A model generated the notes under the pieces. That model was given only the letters and a program-made list of their open reading frames with translations, ran no database searches and had not been told where the DNA came from. Positions 16,358-25,757 of a stretch of DNA of 35,076 nt are shown here, in pieces. The stretch comes from DASTPP01 sp035762175 (lineage in GTDB: Bacteria; Myxococcota_A; Polyangia; Polyangiales; Polyangiaceae). Location: positions 1-35,076 of the forward strand of contig DASTPP010000338.1 in assembly GCA_035762175.1 (NCBI GenBank), in the 5' to 3' direction. The translations under genes were made by a program, and so were the position numbers. The first letter of the stretch is position 1. Every line of letters begins with the position of its first letter.

Positions 16358-16756
16358 GGATGGTCCTTCCTCTGGCGTCCGGGGGCGGGGGCGCGGGCGG
16401 GCGCCAGGCAGCAGAGAGGCGTCCCGTCCGCGCCGCTCACGACCGACGAGGGGGTGAGTGCGGGAGACGAAAAATGCGCAGGGCCGTTGTGCCCTGCCGC
16501 TACCCGAAATGGGGGTAACGCTCTTGTCTGGCGGGGGTCGCCTTGAGCACATTTCGTGCCGCGGCGGGGCGAGCGCGGCCCGCCCGAACCTCCGCCATCG
16601 GCGCGCTCGAAACGACGGAAACGCCGCTTTTCAGCGGCGCGCCCGTCGTGGCATTTCGCCACGAACGTGGCGCCCCTGCGGCGGCGCATCATCGCAATCG
16701 CGCGAGCGAGCCGAAACGAGCCTTCGCGGTACTTGAAATCGCGTGCGCCGCTGTCG
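16358..16756. other. 399-bp gap with hairpins between operons
   Basis: There is no credible gene. The region is less GC-rich than its neighbours near 16590-16780. It should contain the promoter of the glycosyltransferase operon near its left end, but no clear -10/-35 pair is visible, and it holds the two hairpins listed separately, which lie downstream of the S8 protease. Confidence 0.55.
16622..16664 (-). terminator. Two adjacent hairpins downstream of the S8 protease
   Basis: TCGTGGC (16646-16652) pairs perfectly with GCCACGA (16658-16664), and CGCCGC (16622-16627) with GCGGCG (16634-16639). On the minus strand the second hairpin is followed by TTTCC and a CGTTTC stretch, a weak T-tract. 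They lie about 93-135 bases after the protease stop codon. Confidence 0.4.
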
Positions 16757-18319
<1,563 letters not shown>

Positions 18320-18421
18320 CGTGCCTCTTCTCCCTGTCCGAAATGCCGGGCGGGCTCAGCCCCGCCCCGCGGCAAGCACGACCCACCCTGACGTCGGCCC
18401 CCCGGGCGCAGAACCCCGCGG

Positions 18422-18469
18422 CAACGAGCCCCCGCGGGGCGGGAACGAGGCGCCCGCCGCGGGGAACGA
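18422..18469 (-). promoter_or_regulatory. Three 21-bp-spaced LytTR-like elements upstream of the protease
   Basis: Plus-strand CAACGA at 18422-18427, GAACGA at 18443-18448 and GAACGA at 18464-18469 are exactly 21 bp apart. On the minus strand, in the direction of the protease, each reads TCGTT followed by GCC or CCC. Direct repeats of about 9 bp with a 12-bp gap are the classic arrangement of LytTR-domain operators. The nearest copy is 103 bp from the protease start. The match to the known 9-bp consensus is partial. Confidence 0.6.
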
Positions 18470-18539
18470 ACGCGGGCGGCCGGCGCCCCCGGCCCGGGCG
18501 CGCCCCGCCGGCGCCGGGCGGACGGGCCGGGGCCGCGCC

Positions 18540-18587
18540 CGTTCCGCGCGCCGGGCCCTTCGTTCCGCGCCGCCGGGCCCCCGTTCC
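18540..18587 (+). promoter_or_regulatory. Three 21-bp-spaced LytTR-like elements upstream of the LytS kinase
   Basis: CGTTCC occurs at 18540-18545, 18561-18566 and 18582-18587, exactly 21 bp apart and each followed by GCG. The elements face the kinase gene, whose ATG is 91 bases after the last copy. They mirror the array in front of the protease. Autoregulation by the LytTR protein is the simplest reading. Confidence 0.6.
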
Positions 18588-18678
18588 GCGGCGGCGGCGC
18601 CGGCGCCCGCCCGCGCGCTACACGGGGCCAGGGCCTGCCGAGGCGCCGGGCGACGTGATAGCCAGAAAGGGTCGCACC

Positions 18679-19782
18679 ATGGAGCAATCGACGCGCCGAG
18701 GGGGCGTTCGCCGCGCGATCGTGTGGCTTACCGCCTGGACGCTACTCGCGCTCGCCTTCTCGCTCGACAACGCCGTGCAGCGCGCGCTCGACGGGCAGCC
18801 GGTCGGCTGGGGGCGAATCCTCCGGCTCGAGTTTCTCACCTTCCTGCCCTGGTTCTTGCTCTCGCCCGCCCTCGCCGCGGTGAGCCGGCGCTTCCCCATC
18901 GCGGGGCCGGGGCGCCTCCGGCGCCTGCTCGTGCACGCGGGCGCGTCCGTCGGCTTCGGCCTCGTCCACACCGCCATCGGCGTGAGCGTCGGCCGGCTCG
19001 TCATCGACGACCCCCGCCCCTGGGCCGCGCTCTTCGCCCTCTCGCTGTCGCGGGCCTTCATCGGGCACCTGCTCATGTACGCCTCGGCCATCGCCGTGCT
19101 GCACGCGGTCGACTACTACCGCGCCTTCCGCGAGCGCGAGCTGCGGGCCTCGCGGCTCGAGGCGCAGCTCGCCCAGGCCCAGCTCGCCGTGCTGCGCACG
19201 CAGCTGCAGCCGCACTTCCTCTTCAACACGCTGCACACGGTCTCGGCCCTGATGGCGCGCGACGTGCCGGCCGCGCGGCGCGTGCTCTCGCGGCTGAGCG
19301 ACCTGCTGCGCCAGTCGCTCGACGCGGACGCGGCGCCCGAGGTGCCGCTGCGCGAGGAGCTCGAGTTCCTCGAGCGGTACCTCGACATTCAGCGCACGCG
19401 CTTCGAAGACCGGCTCGCGGTCGATTTTCGCGTCGAGCCCGAGGCGCTCGAGGGCGCCGTGCCGCGGCTGCTGCTCCAGCCGCTCGTCGAGAACTCGCTG
19501 CGGCACGGGCTCTCGCCCCGGGCGGCCGGCGGCCGCGTCGAGGTGCGCGCCGGGCTGCGCGGCGGCCGGCTGCACCTCGCCATCGCCGACGACGGGGTGG
19601 GGTTGCCCGCGGGCCTCAGCGCCCCGGCGCGCGAGGGCGTGGGCCTGCGCCACACCCGGGCCCGGCTGCGCGCGCTCTGCGGCGAGGCGCACGCCTTCGA
19701 GTTCCGCCCGCGCGAGGGCGGCGGCGTCGAGGTGCGCATCAGCCTGCCCTTCCGGCCGCCCGCGCCGCCCCCGGCGGCCTGA
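18679..19782 (+). CDS. LytS/YehU-type membrane sensor histidine kinase
   Basis: 367 aa from ATG at 18679, with AAAGG eight bases upstream. Four hydrophobic segments (about 12-28, 52-70, 85-107, 115-141) form the membrane sensor. The dimerisation/phosphoacceptor region is the His_kinase type (PF06580 class), with His179 in QLQPHFLFNTLH. The HATPase follows, with the N box LLLQPLVENSLRHGL, G1 IADDGVGLP and a C-terminal GVGLRHTRARL. This kinase class pairs with LytTR regulators, and the regulator gene starts 13 bp downstream. The ligand is unknown; the short loops suggest sensing within or at the membrane rather than by a large external domain. Confidence 0.95.
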   Translation: MEQSTRRGGVRRAIVWLTAWTLLALAFSLDNAVQRALDGQPVGWGRILRLEFLTFLPWFLLSPALAAVSRRFPIAGPGRLRRLLVHAGASVGFGLVHTAIGVSVGRLVIDDPRPWAALFALSLSRAFIGHLLMYASAIAVLHAVDYYRAFRERELRASRLEAQLAQAQLAVLRTQLQPHFLFNTLHTVSALMARDVPAARRVLSRLSDLLRQSLDADAAPEVPLREELEFLERYLDIQRTRFEDRLAVDFRVEPEALEGAVPRLLLQPLVENSLRHGLSPRAAGGRVEVRAGLRGGRLHLAIADDGVGLPAGLSAPAREGVGLRHTRARLRALCGEAHAFEFRPREGGGVEVRISLPFRPPAPPPAA

Positions 19783-19795
19783 GGGCCCGACCCGC

Positions 19796-20566
19796 ATGGC
19801 GCCCATCCGCTGCCTCATCGTGGACGACGAAGCCCTGGCGCGCGAGCTCCTGCGCTCGCTCGTCGACGCGACGCCCGGCTTCGCCGTGGCCGGCGAGTGC
19901 CGCAACGGCCGCGAGGCCGTCGACGCGCTCCGCGAGCGCCCGCCCGACGTCGTCTTCCTCGACGTGCAGATGCCCGAGCTCTCGGGCTTCGAGGTGGTCG
20001 AAGCGGTCGGCGTCGAGCGCATGCCGGTGACGGTGTTCGTCACCGCGTACGACCAGTACGCGCTGCGCGCCTTCGAGGCGCAGGCGCTCGACTACCTGCT
20101 CAAGCCCTTCGACGAAGACCGGCTCGCGCGCGCCCTGCAGCGCGTCGCGGCCGAGGTGCGGCGCCCGCGCGGCGGCGAAGTGGCCCCCCGCCTCTTGGCG
20201 CTGCTCGAAGAGCTCGAGCGCCGCGAGCAGTACGCCGATCGGCTGGTGCTCAAAGAGGACGGGCGCGCGTCCTTCTTGCGCGTGTCCGATATCGACTGGA
20301 TCGAGGCGGCCGGCAAGTACGCGCAGGTGTACGCCGGCGGCAAGCGCCACCCCGTGCGCGAGTCGATCACGGCGCTCGAAGGGCGCCTCGATCCGCGGCG
20401 CTTCGTACGGGTCAACCGCTCGGCCATCGTGCACCTCGACCGGGTGCGCGAGGTGCAAGGGTGGTTTCACGGCGACTTCGTGCTCATGCTCGAAGACGGC
20501 ACGCAGATCACCAGCAGCCGCGGCTACCGCGAGCGGCTGCAAGAGCTGCTCGGCAAGCGGCTTTGA
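19796..20566 (+). CDS. LytTR-family response regulator
   Basis: 256 aa. The receiver domain (1 to about 120) has the acidic pair Asp10/Asp11 in IVDDE, phospho-acceptor Asp56 in VVFLDVQMP, the switch Thr in FVTAYD and Lys103 in LLKPFDED. The C-terminal LytTR DNA-binding domain (about 148-252) contains DIDWIEAAGKYAQVY, HPVRESITALEGRLDP, FVRVNRSAIVHLDRV and the end TSSRGYRERLQELL. LytTR domains bind direct repeats about 21 bp apart; two such arrays lie just upstream of its operon and of the divergent protease. It forms an operon with the LytS-type kinase. Confidence 0.96.
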   Translation: MAPIRCLIVDDEALARELLRSLVDATPGFAVAGECRNGREAVDALRERPPDVVFLDVQMPELSGFEVVEAVGVERMPVTVFVTAYDQYALRAFEAQALDYLLKPFDEDRLARALQRVAAEVRRPRGGEVAPRLLALLEELERREQYADRLVLKEDGRASFLRVSDIDWIEAAGKYAQVYAGGKRHPVRESITALEGRLDPRRFVRVNRSAIVHLDRVREVQGWFHGDFVLMLEDGTQITSSRGYRERLQELLGKRL

Positions 20567-20723
20567 AGCGGCCGCCGGCCTGGCGGAGCCCGCCCTCCGG
20601 CACCCCAACGTCGCCTCCGGCTCAGGCCGCGGGGGCCCGGCCTCCGGGCAGGCCCCGCCAGGCCGGCGACCGCTCTCTACGCGGCGCGCCTCTACCGGCC
20701 AGCCTGCCGCCGCCGGACTGGTC

Positions 20724-21938
20724 TCAGCGCGCCCCGCTGGCCCGCCGCGGGCGCGCGCCGGGCAGCACGAACGCGCCCGTCGGGCCTCCCCGGCCCGCCC
20801 CCGCGCCGCCCGCCCCGCCGCCGCCCGCGCTCGCGCCGCCCGCGCCGGCCCCGCCGTTGCCGCTCGCGCCGCCGTTGCCGCTCGCGCCCCCGTTGCCGCC
20901 CGCGCCCCCGTTGCCGCTGGCGCCGCCATTGCCGCCCGCGCCCGCGTCGCCGCCGGCCCCCCCCCTTCCGCCTGCGCCCGCCGCGCCGCCCGCGCCCGCG
21001 CTGGAGCGATCGGGGTGGCAGGCGCCGAGGGTGCCGAGCTCGCGCACGAAGGGCACGCAAGCCTCGCCCGCGTTGCAATCGGACGCCGCGCAGCAGAACT
21101 GCTTGCACAGGAAGGCCTCGCCGCTCGACCCGCCCCCGCCCGCGTCGAGCGGAGGCGAGCAGTACAGCGTGGGTTGGCAGAAGGGCCCCGCCTCGTTGTC
21201 ACACGGCTCGCCGAGGGCCTGCTCGTTCGGCGGCGGGAAGCACTCGAACCCGTAGAGGGTGCCGTTGCCGTCGCCCGCGAGATCGCAGGTCTCGCCGACG
21301 CCGGTGCACCCCTGCGCCGTCACCGGGTTGCAAACCGCCGGCCCCGCCCAGCAGCCTTCGGGCAGGCCGACGTCGGGGCCGCTGCCGCCGACGCCGGTGC
21401 CCTCGGGCAGGCAGACGCCCAGCGTGCCGAACGAGGGCTCGAGGGTGAAGCACGCGTCGCCGACGCCGCAGCCGGCGGCGTCGCAACAGAACTGCTTGCA
21501 CGTCGCGTCGCCGACCCCCGACGCGGGGGGCGTGCAGTGCAAGGAGGGTTGGCAGAAGGGCCCCGTGACGTTGTCGCAGGGCGCGTCGAGGCCCTGGAGG
21601 TTCGGCGGGTCGAAGCAGTCGAGCCCGATCGTGACGCCTTGCTCGTCGCCGAGCAGGTCGCACGACGCGCCGTCGACCGAGCAGCCCGTAGTATTCAGCG
21701 GGTTGCAGAAGGCGCTCGCCGCGGCCCAGCAGCTCGCCGGCAGGGCGCCGGCGCCCCCGGTGCCGCCCGGGCTGCCGCCGCGGCCCCCGCTGGCCGCCGC
21801 GCCGCCCGCGCCCTTGAGCGGGCCGCCGAAGCTGCCCCCGGCCCCCGGCGGGCCCCCGTCGTCGTCGCCGCCGCACCCCGCGAAGCTCGCCCAGAGCGCG
21901 CCTACGAACAGACCGGACACCACGCCGAGCTTGCCCAT
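20724..21938 (-). CDS. Cys-rich lipoprotein with two homologous modules and a Gly-rich tail
   Basis: 404 aa. A signal peptide ends in the lipobox SFAGC (Cys22), followed by a Gly/Ala-rich linker. Two tandem modules of about 115 residues (roughly 67-180 and 195-318) each hold 14 cysteines in the same order, with shared motifs CW, CNP, CDL, PCDN, GPFCQP, CKQFCC, GTLG. The even count and the periplasmic or surface location suggest disulfide bonds. A C-terminal Gly-rich region carries five 18-bp DNA repeats encoding GNGGA-type units. It converges on the LytTR gene. Such Gly/Cys-rich lipoproteins are common in Myxococcota and their function is unknown. The ATG at 21938 has a GAGGT ribosome site. 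Confidence 0.88.
   Translation of the reverse strand: MGKLGVVSGLFVGALWASFAGCGGDDDGGPPGAGGSFGGPLKGAGGAAASGGRGGSPGGTGGAGALPASCWAAASAFCNPLNTTGCSVDGASCDLLGDEQGVTIGLDCFDPPNLQGLDAPCDNVTGPFCQPSLHCTPPASGVGDATCKQFCCDAAGCGVGDACFTLEPSFGTLGVCLPEGTGVGGSGPDVGLPEGCWAGPAVCNPVTAQGCTGVGETCDLAGDGNGTLYGFECFPPPNEQALGEPCDNEAGPFCQPTLYCSPPLDAGGGGSSGEAFLCKQFCCAASDCNAGEACVPFVRELGTLGACHPDRSSAGAGGAAGAGGRGGAGGDAGAGGNGGASGNGGAGGNGGASGNGGASGNGGAGAGGASAGGGGAGGAGAGRGGPTGAFVLPGARPRRASGAR
20854..20943. repeat. Five 18-bp coding repeats (Gly-Asn-Gly-Gly-Ala units)
   Basis: CCGTTGCC or CCATTGCC recurs at 20854, 20872, 20890, 20908 and 20926, exactly 18 bp apart, within the lipoprotein's C-terminal Gly-rich tail. Each unit encodes six residues, mostly GNGGAS or GNGGAG. 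The copy number may vary between strains by slippage. Confidence 0.8.
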
Positions 21939-22689
21939 GTTGACCTCGTCTCTCTCGTTGATGCTGCGCCGAAACTCACGAACGGCGCGCAGTTCACGAG
22001 GGCGCCGGCCAGACCTGGCACCCTAGCATGGGTTTCCGGCGCCGCACGAGGGCGAGGGCCGCCCGCGGCCCGGCGCCCCAAGGCCGAGCTACCCCACGTC
22101 GCCCGCCGCTCGCGCGCGGAAGAAGCTAGAGGTGCTACGCTTTTCGAATCATCCTTGCGCCCAGCGCGGCGCGCCCGCCGACCCCGCCGGCCGCCCGCGC
22201 CGCGGCCTCCCGGCCCCGCGGGCGCGGCCCACGTAACCGATCGACGCGCGCGATGTCGCCCGCGCCGCCCCCGCCGGACCGCGCGGGCGCGTCGCGCGGC
22301 GACAGGCCGAGCGGGCGGTGGCCACGAGGGGGCCGGCGGGCGGCGCGAGATGATGCAACGCGCAAGGGGGCGCCTCCGCCGCCCGTTCGGGGCAGTACGG
22401 GCCGCGCTGCTTCGAAGCTCTCGGCGCAAAGGCGCCCCTTCGTCGCCTCGGCGTGCGTCATGGGGTCGGCGCGAGCCGCCCGAAAAATCTTGAAACGGGG
22501 CGGCGGTTTTGTGCAACATGATGCGCGCATCATATTAGCCCCGCCGGCCTTGTCGGGCAGCCCTTCTGCCCCGCGGGTGCCGGCCCCCACCGGCCGCCTC
22601 GCGGGCGCAGGGTCGACTCTGCCCGGGCCCGCGCCGGGCGGCGTTTCGCGTTCGGCCTTTCGCACCGGGGCCGACCTGATCGAGGCCCC
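21939..22689. other. 751-bp region without a convincing gene
   Basis: Translations on both strands are Arg/Pro/Ala-rich and lack domains. The left end holds the promoter side of the lipoprotein (TAGGGT on the minus strand at 22025-22020). Near 22470-22540 the DNA becomes AT-richer and contains a 16-bp palindrome. A small unannotated gene or RNA cannot be excluded, but nothing supports one. Confidence 0.55.
22518..22533. promoter_or_regulatory. 16-bp perfect palindrome upstream of the MFS transporter
   Basis: ATGATGCGCGCATCAT is a perfect palindrome in an AT-richer patch 157 bp before the transporter start. A TTGAAA lies at 22490-22495. It has the look of an operator for a dimeric repressor; no regulator gene is adjacent. 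Confidence 0.5.
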
Positions 22690-24024
22690 GTGACGACCAC
22701 CGCCGCCGAACGCTCCGCCCCGCTCTCCGCCTCGGCCCCCGGGGCCGCCCCGACGCCGGAGGCCGCCGCGGCGGCCGGGCGCGTGCCGGCCTATTCGTGG
22801 TACGCGCTCGCCGTCCTCACGGCGGTCTACGTCCTGAACTTTCTCGACCGGTCGCTGATGTACATCCTCTTCGCGCCGATGAAGAAAGAGATGGCGTTCA
22901 CCGACCTGCAGCTCGCGCTGCTCGGCACGACCTCGTTCGTCATCTTCTACACGCTGCTCGGCATCCCCTTCGGCCGGCTGGCCGACCGCACGGTGCGCAA
23001 GTACCTCATCGCCGGCGGCCTCGCCGTCTGGAGCCTCTTCTCGGGCCTCACCGGCTTCGCCGAGGGGTTTTGGTCCATCTTCGTTTGCCGCCTGATGGTC
23101 GGCGTGGGCGAGGCGACGCTGGGCCCCTCGGCGCTCTCGCTGCTCAGCGACTACTTTCCCCCGAAGATGCGCGCGACCGTGCAGTCGATCTACTCGACGG
23201 GCATCGCGATCGGCGGCGGCCTCGCGTTCTTCCTGGGCGGCTGGATCGGCCAGGCCCACGGCTGGCGCTGGGCCTTCTACCTGCTCGGCTTCCCCGGGCT
23301 CTTGCTCGCGGTCGTGGTGTTCTTGCTGCGCGAGCCGCCGCGCGGGGCGACCGAGGCGGCGCCGGCCCGGGCGGCCGCCGGGGCCGCGGGCGCCGACTGG
23401 CGCGCGCTCTTGCGCTCGGCGCCGCTGCGCTACCACTACGTCGGCTTCGCCCTCTTCGCGCTCGCCGCCAACAACCTCGGCATCTGGGGGCCGACCTTCT
23501 TCGTGCGCGTGCACCGGCTGAGCCTGCTCGAGGTCGGCACGATGGCGGGCCTGCTCTCGATCGTGGTCGGCATCCCCGCCATGATCGTCGGCGGCTACTA
23601 CGCCGACCGGCTGAGCCGCCGGCTGCGCGGCGGCCGCATGGCCTTCTCGGCCCTCACCGCGGCCTCGGCCATCCCCCTCTGGGTCGGCGTGCTCTTCGTC
23701 GACCACCGGCCGAGCCTGCTCGCCCTCAACGTCGCGCTCTACGGCCTCTTGCTCACCTGGGTCGGGCCCGCCACCGCCGAGGTGCACGACATCGCCGGGC
23801 CGAGCCTGCGGGGCGTCGCCATCGGCATCTTCTTCTCGCTCGTCAACATCGTCGCCTACGGCGTCGGCGCGCCCGTCATCGGCCAGGTGAGCGACGCGCT
23901 CGGGGTGGCCGCCGACCCGGGCGCGATGCGCCTGTCGCTGCTCCTCTGCCCGGCGGTGTGCGGGCTGGGCGCGGCGCTGCTCTGGCTGGGCAGCCGGGCC
24001 CGCGCCCGCGAGCTCGGGCGCTGA
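22690..24024 (+). CDS. Spinster-like MFS transporter
   Basis: 444 aa from GTG at 22690 with GAGG just upstream. About twelve membrane segments follow an Ala/Pro-rich N-terminal tail. Family landmarks are YVLNFLDRSLMYILF in the first helix, the loop motif GRLADRTVRKY between helices 2 and 3, MVGVGEATLGPSALSLLSDYFPP in helices 4-5, and a second-half GGYYADRLSRRL. These are typical of the spinster family, whose bacterial substrates are mostly undefined (sugars, lipids or organic acids have been proposed). The start could also be further downstream near the first helix. It is followed 190 bp later by selO on the same strand. Confidence 0.9.
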   Translation: MTTTAAERSAPLSASAPGAAPTPEAAAAAGRVPAYSWYALAVLTAVYVLNFLDRSLMYILFAPMKKEMAFTDLQLALLGTTSFVIFYTLLGIPFGRLADRTVRKYLIAGGLAVWSLFSGLTGFAEGFWSIFVCRLMVGVGEATLGPSALSLLSDYFPPKMRATVQSIYSTGIAIGGGLAFFLGGWIGQAHGWRWAFYLLGFPGLLLAVVVFLLREPPRGATEAAPARAAAGAAGADWRALLRSAPLRYHYVGFALFALAANNLGIWGPTFFVRVHRLSLLEVGTMAGLLSIVVGIPAMIVGGYYADRLSRRLRGGRMAFSALTAASAIPLWVGVLFVDHRPSLLALNVALYGLLLTWVGPATAEVHDIAGPSLRGVAIGIFFSLVNIVAYGVGAPVIGQVSDALGVAADPGAMRLSLLLCPAVCGLGAALLWLGSRARARELGR

Positions 24025-24170
24025 GCGGCGCCGAGCGGCCTCGGCGGCCGGCGCGGCGGGCGGCGGGGGGCTTCACGCCCCGTCCGCGGCGCGCGGCCGC
24101 GCCGGGGGGCCGGGCGTGGCACTTCGCCATTCTGTGCTACCTAGAGGCGCGAGACGCCCGGCGCGCTCGA

Positions 24171-24192
24171 GCCGCACGCGGGGGCGTGCGGC
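24171..24192 (+). promoter_or_regulatory. Perfect 9-bp hairpin in front of selO
   Basis: GCCGCACGC (24171-24179) pairs with GCGTGCGGC (24184-24192) around a GGGG loop, ending 22 bases before the selO ATG. It may act as a terminator for the upstream transporter or as a leader structure. An upstream TACCTAGA stretch near 24138-24145 may be part of a promoter. Confidence 0.4.
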
Positions 24193-24214
24193 GGGGGCGC
24201 CGGCGACCGAACCC

Positions 24215-25693
24215 ATGCCCGTCCATATCCCTTTCGAGAACACCTACGTCCGACTGCCCGCGCGCTTTTATGCCGAGCTCGGCCCGACCCCGGTCGCCGC
24301 CCCGAAGCTCGTGCGCGTGAACGCCGAGCTCGCCCGCGACCTCGGCCTCGACCCCGACGAGCTCGCGAGCCCCGAGGGGGTCGAGGTCCTGGCGGGCAAC
24401 CGCGTGCCCGAGGGCGCGGCGCCCGTCGCGCTCGCCTACGCCGGGCACCAGTTCGGCAACTTCGTGCCGCGGCTCGGCGACGGCCGCGCCCTGCTGCTCG
24501 GCGAGGTGGTGGGGCGCGACGGGGCGCGGCGCGACCTCCAGCTCAAGGGCTCGGGGCCGACGCCCTTCTCGCGCGGCGGCGACGGCCGGGCGGCGATCGG
24601 CCCCGTGCTGCGCGAGTACGTCGTCAGCGAGGCCATGGCGGCGCTCGGCGTGCCGACGACCCGCACCCTGGCCGCGGTGACGACGGGCGAGCGCGTCTAC
24701 CGCGAGCGGCCGCTGCCCGGCGCCGTGCTCACGCGCGTCGCCGCGAGCCACGTGCGGGTCGGCACCTTCCAGTACTTCGCCGCGCGCGACGACGCCGAGG
24801 CGGTGCGCCTGCTGGCCGACTACGTGATCGCCCGCCACTACCCCGAGGTCGCGTCGGCCGAGCGCCCCCACCTCGCGCTCTTGCGGGCCGCGGTGGCGCG
24901 CCAGGCCGAGCTCGTCGCGCGCTGGCTGCTCGTCGGGTTCATTCACGGGGTGATGAACACCGACAACACCTCGGTCGCCGGCGAGACCATCGACTACGGC
25001 CCCTGCGCCTTCCTGGACGCCTACGACCCGGGCACGGTGTTCAGCTCGATCGACCACTACGGCCGCTACGCCTACGGCAACCAGCCCCGCATCGCCCAGT
25101 GGAACTTGGCGCGCCTCGCCGAGGCGATCTTGCCCCTCCTGGGCGACGGCGAGAAGGCGTCGGTCGAGGCCGCGCGCGAGGCGCTCTCGGCCTTCGAGCC
25201 GGCCTTCGAGGCGGCCTGGCTCGGCGGCCTGCGGCGCAAGATCGGGCTCACGACCGAGCGCGAGGGCGACGACGAGCTCGTGCAGGGCCTGCTCGAGCGC
25301 ATGGCCGAGGGCGGCGCCGACTTCACGCTGACCTTCCGCCGCCTCTGCGACGCAGCCGCGGGCCCCGAGGGCGACGCCGTGGCGGGCGCCCTCTTTTCGG
25401 ACCCGACGGCCTACGCCGACTGGGCGGCGCGCTGGCGGCGGCGCCTCGAAGGCGAGCCGGGCACGCCCGAGGCGCGCCGCGACGCCATGCGCGCGGTCAA
25501 CCCCGCGTACATCCCGCGCAACCACCTCGTCGAGGCCGCCCTGAGCGCCGCCGCCGACCGGCACGACTTCGCCCCCTTCGAAGAGCTGCTCGAGGTCCTT
25601 TCGCGGCCCTACGAAGAGCGGCCGGGCCTCGCGCGCTACGCCGCCCCGCCCCGGCCCGAAGAGCGGGTCGAGCAGACCTTCTGCGGCACCTGA
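24215..25693 (+). CDS. selO: Protein adenylyltransferase SelO (YdiU)
   Basis: 492 aa, the usual bacterial length. SelO signatures are FENTYVRLPARFYAEL, YAGHQFGNFVPRLGDGRA, LQLKGSGPTPFSRGGDGRA (Lys111), REYVVSEAMAALGVPTTR, HGVMNTDNTS (Asp250, Asn251), ETIDYGPCAFLD (Asp260) and the C-terminal PRPEERVEQTFCGT. SelO is a pseudokinase-fold enzyme that transfers AMP to Ser/Thr/Tyr of redox-related proteins. Cys264 in GPCAF and the near-terminal Cys match the pair reported to form a regulatory disulfide in E. coli SelO. The near-terminal residue is Cys (TGC), not selenocysteine. The start is the ATG at 24215, before FENTY. It lies between two MFS genes; the spacing is loose, so a shared function is not implied. 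Confidence 0.96.
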   Translation: MPVHIPFENTYVRLPARFYAELGPTPVAAPKLVRVNAELARDLGLDPDELASPEGVEVLAGNRVPEGAAPVALAYAGHQFGNFVPRLGDGRALLLGEVVGRDGARRDLQLKGSGPTPFSRGGDGRAAIGPVLREYVVSEAMAALGVPTTRTLAAVTTGERVYRERPLPGAVLTRVAASHVRVGTFQYFAARDDAEAVRLLADYVIARHYPEVASAERPHLALLRAAVARQAELVARWLLVGFIHGVMNTDNTSVAGETIDYGPCAFLDAYDPGTVFSSIDHYGRYAYGNQPRIAQWNLARLAEAILPLLGDGEKASVEAAREALSAFEPAFEAAWLGGLRRKIGLTTEREGDDELVQGLLERMAEGGADFTLTFRRLCDAAAGPEGDAVAGALFSDPTAYADWAARWRRRLEGEPGTPEARRDAMRAVNPAYIPRNHLVEAALSAAADRHDFAPFEELLEVLSRPYEERPGLARYAAPPRPEERVEQTFCGT

Positions 25694-25741
25694 GCGGCGC
25701 GCCCCGCACGCCCGGCCTGGCGGCGGCGCCCGCCGCCGGGG

Positions 25742-25747
25742 TAAGCT
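25742..25747 (+). promoter_or_regulatory. -10-like TAAGCT close to MFS start
   Basis: TAAGCT is followed by ten bases and the GTG at 25758. No ribosome site is seen, so a near-leaderless transcript is possible. No -35 match is visible. Confidence 0.4.
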
Positions 25748-25757
25748 GCCGGCCCCC

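Noticed and set aside
18320..18678. Small signal-peptide gene in the gap between the protease and the LytS kinase
   Set aside because: No short frame has a start with a ribosome site and a plausible peptide; the sequence is explained better by the phased repeat arrays.
20854..20943. Possible CRISPR array
   Set aside because: The units are contiguous 18-bp in-frame repeats without spacers, inside a Gly-rich protein tail.
22253..22693. 146-codon plus-strand frame before the spinster-like transporter
   Set aside because: Pro/Ala/Arg-rich with no family features, crosses the palindrome and promoter-like region and ends just inside the transporter start.
25650..25693. Selenocysteine codon near the SelO C terminus
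   Set aside because: The near-terminal residue is encoded by TGC (Cys); the TGA comes two codons later and is a normal stop with no downstream conserved coding.
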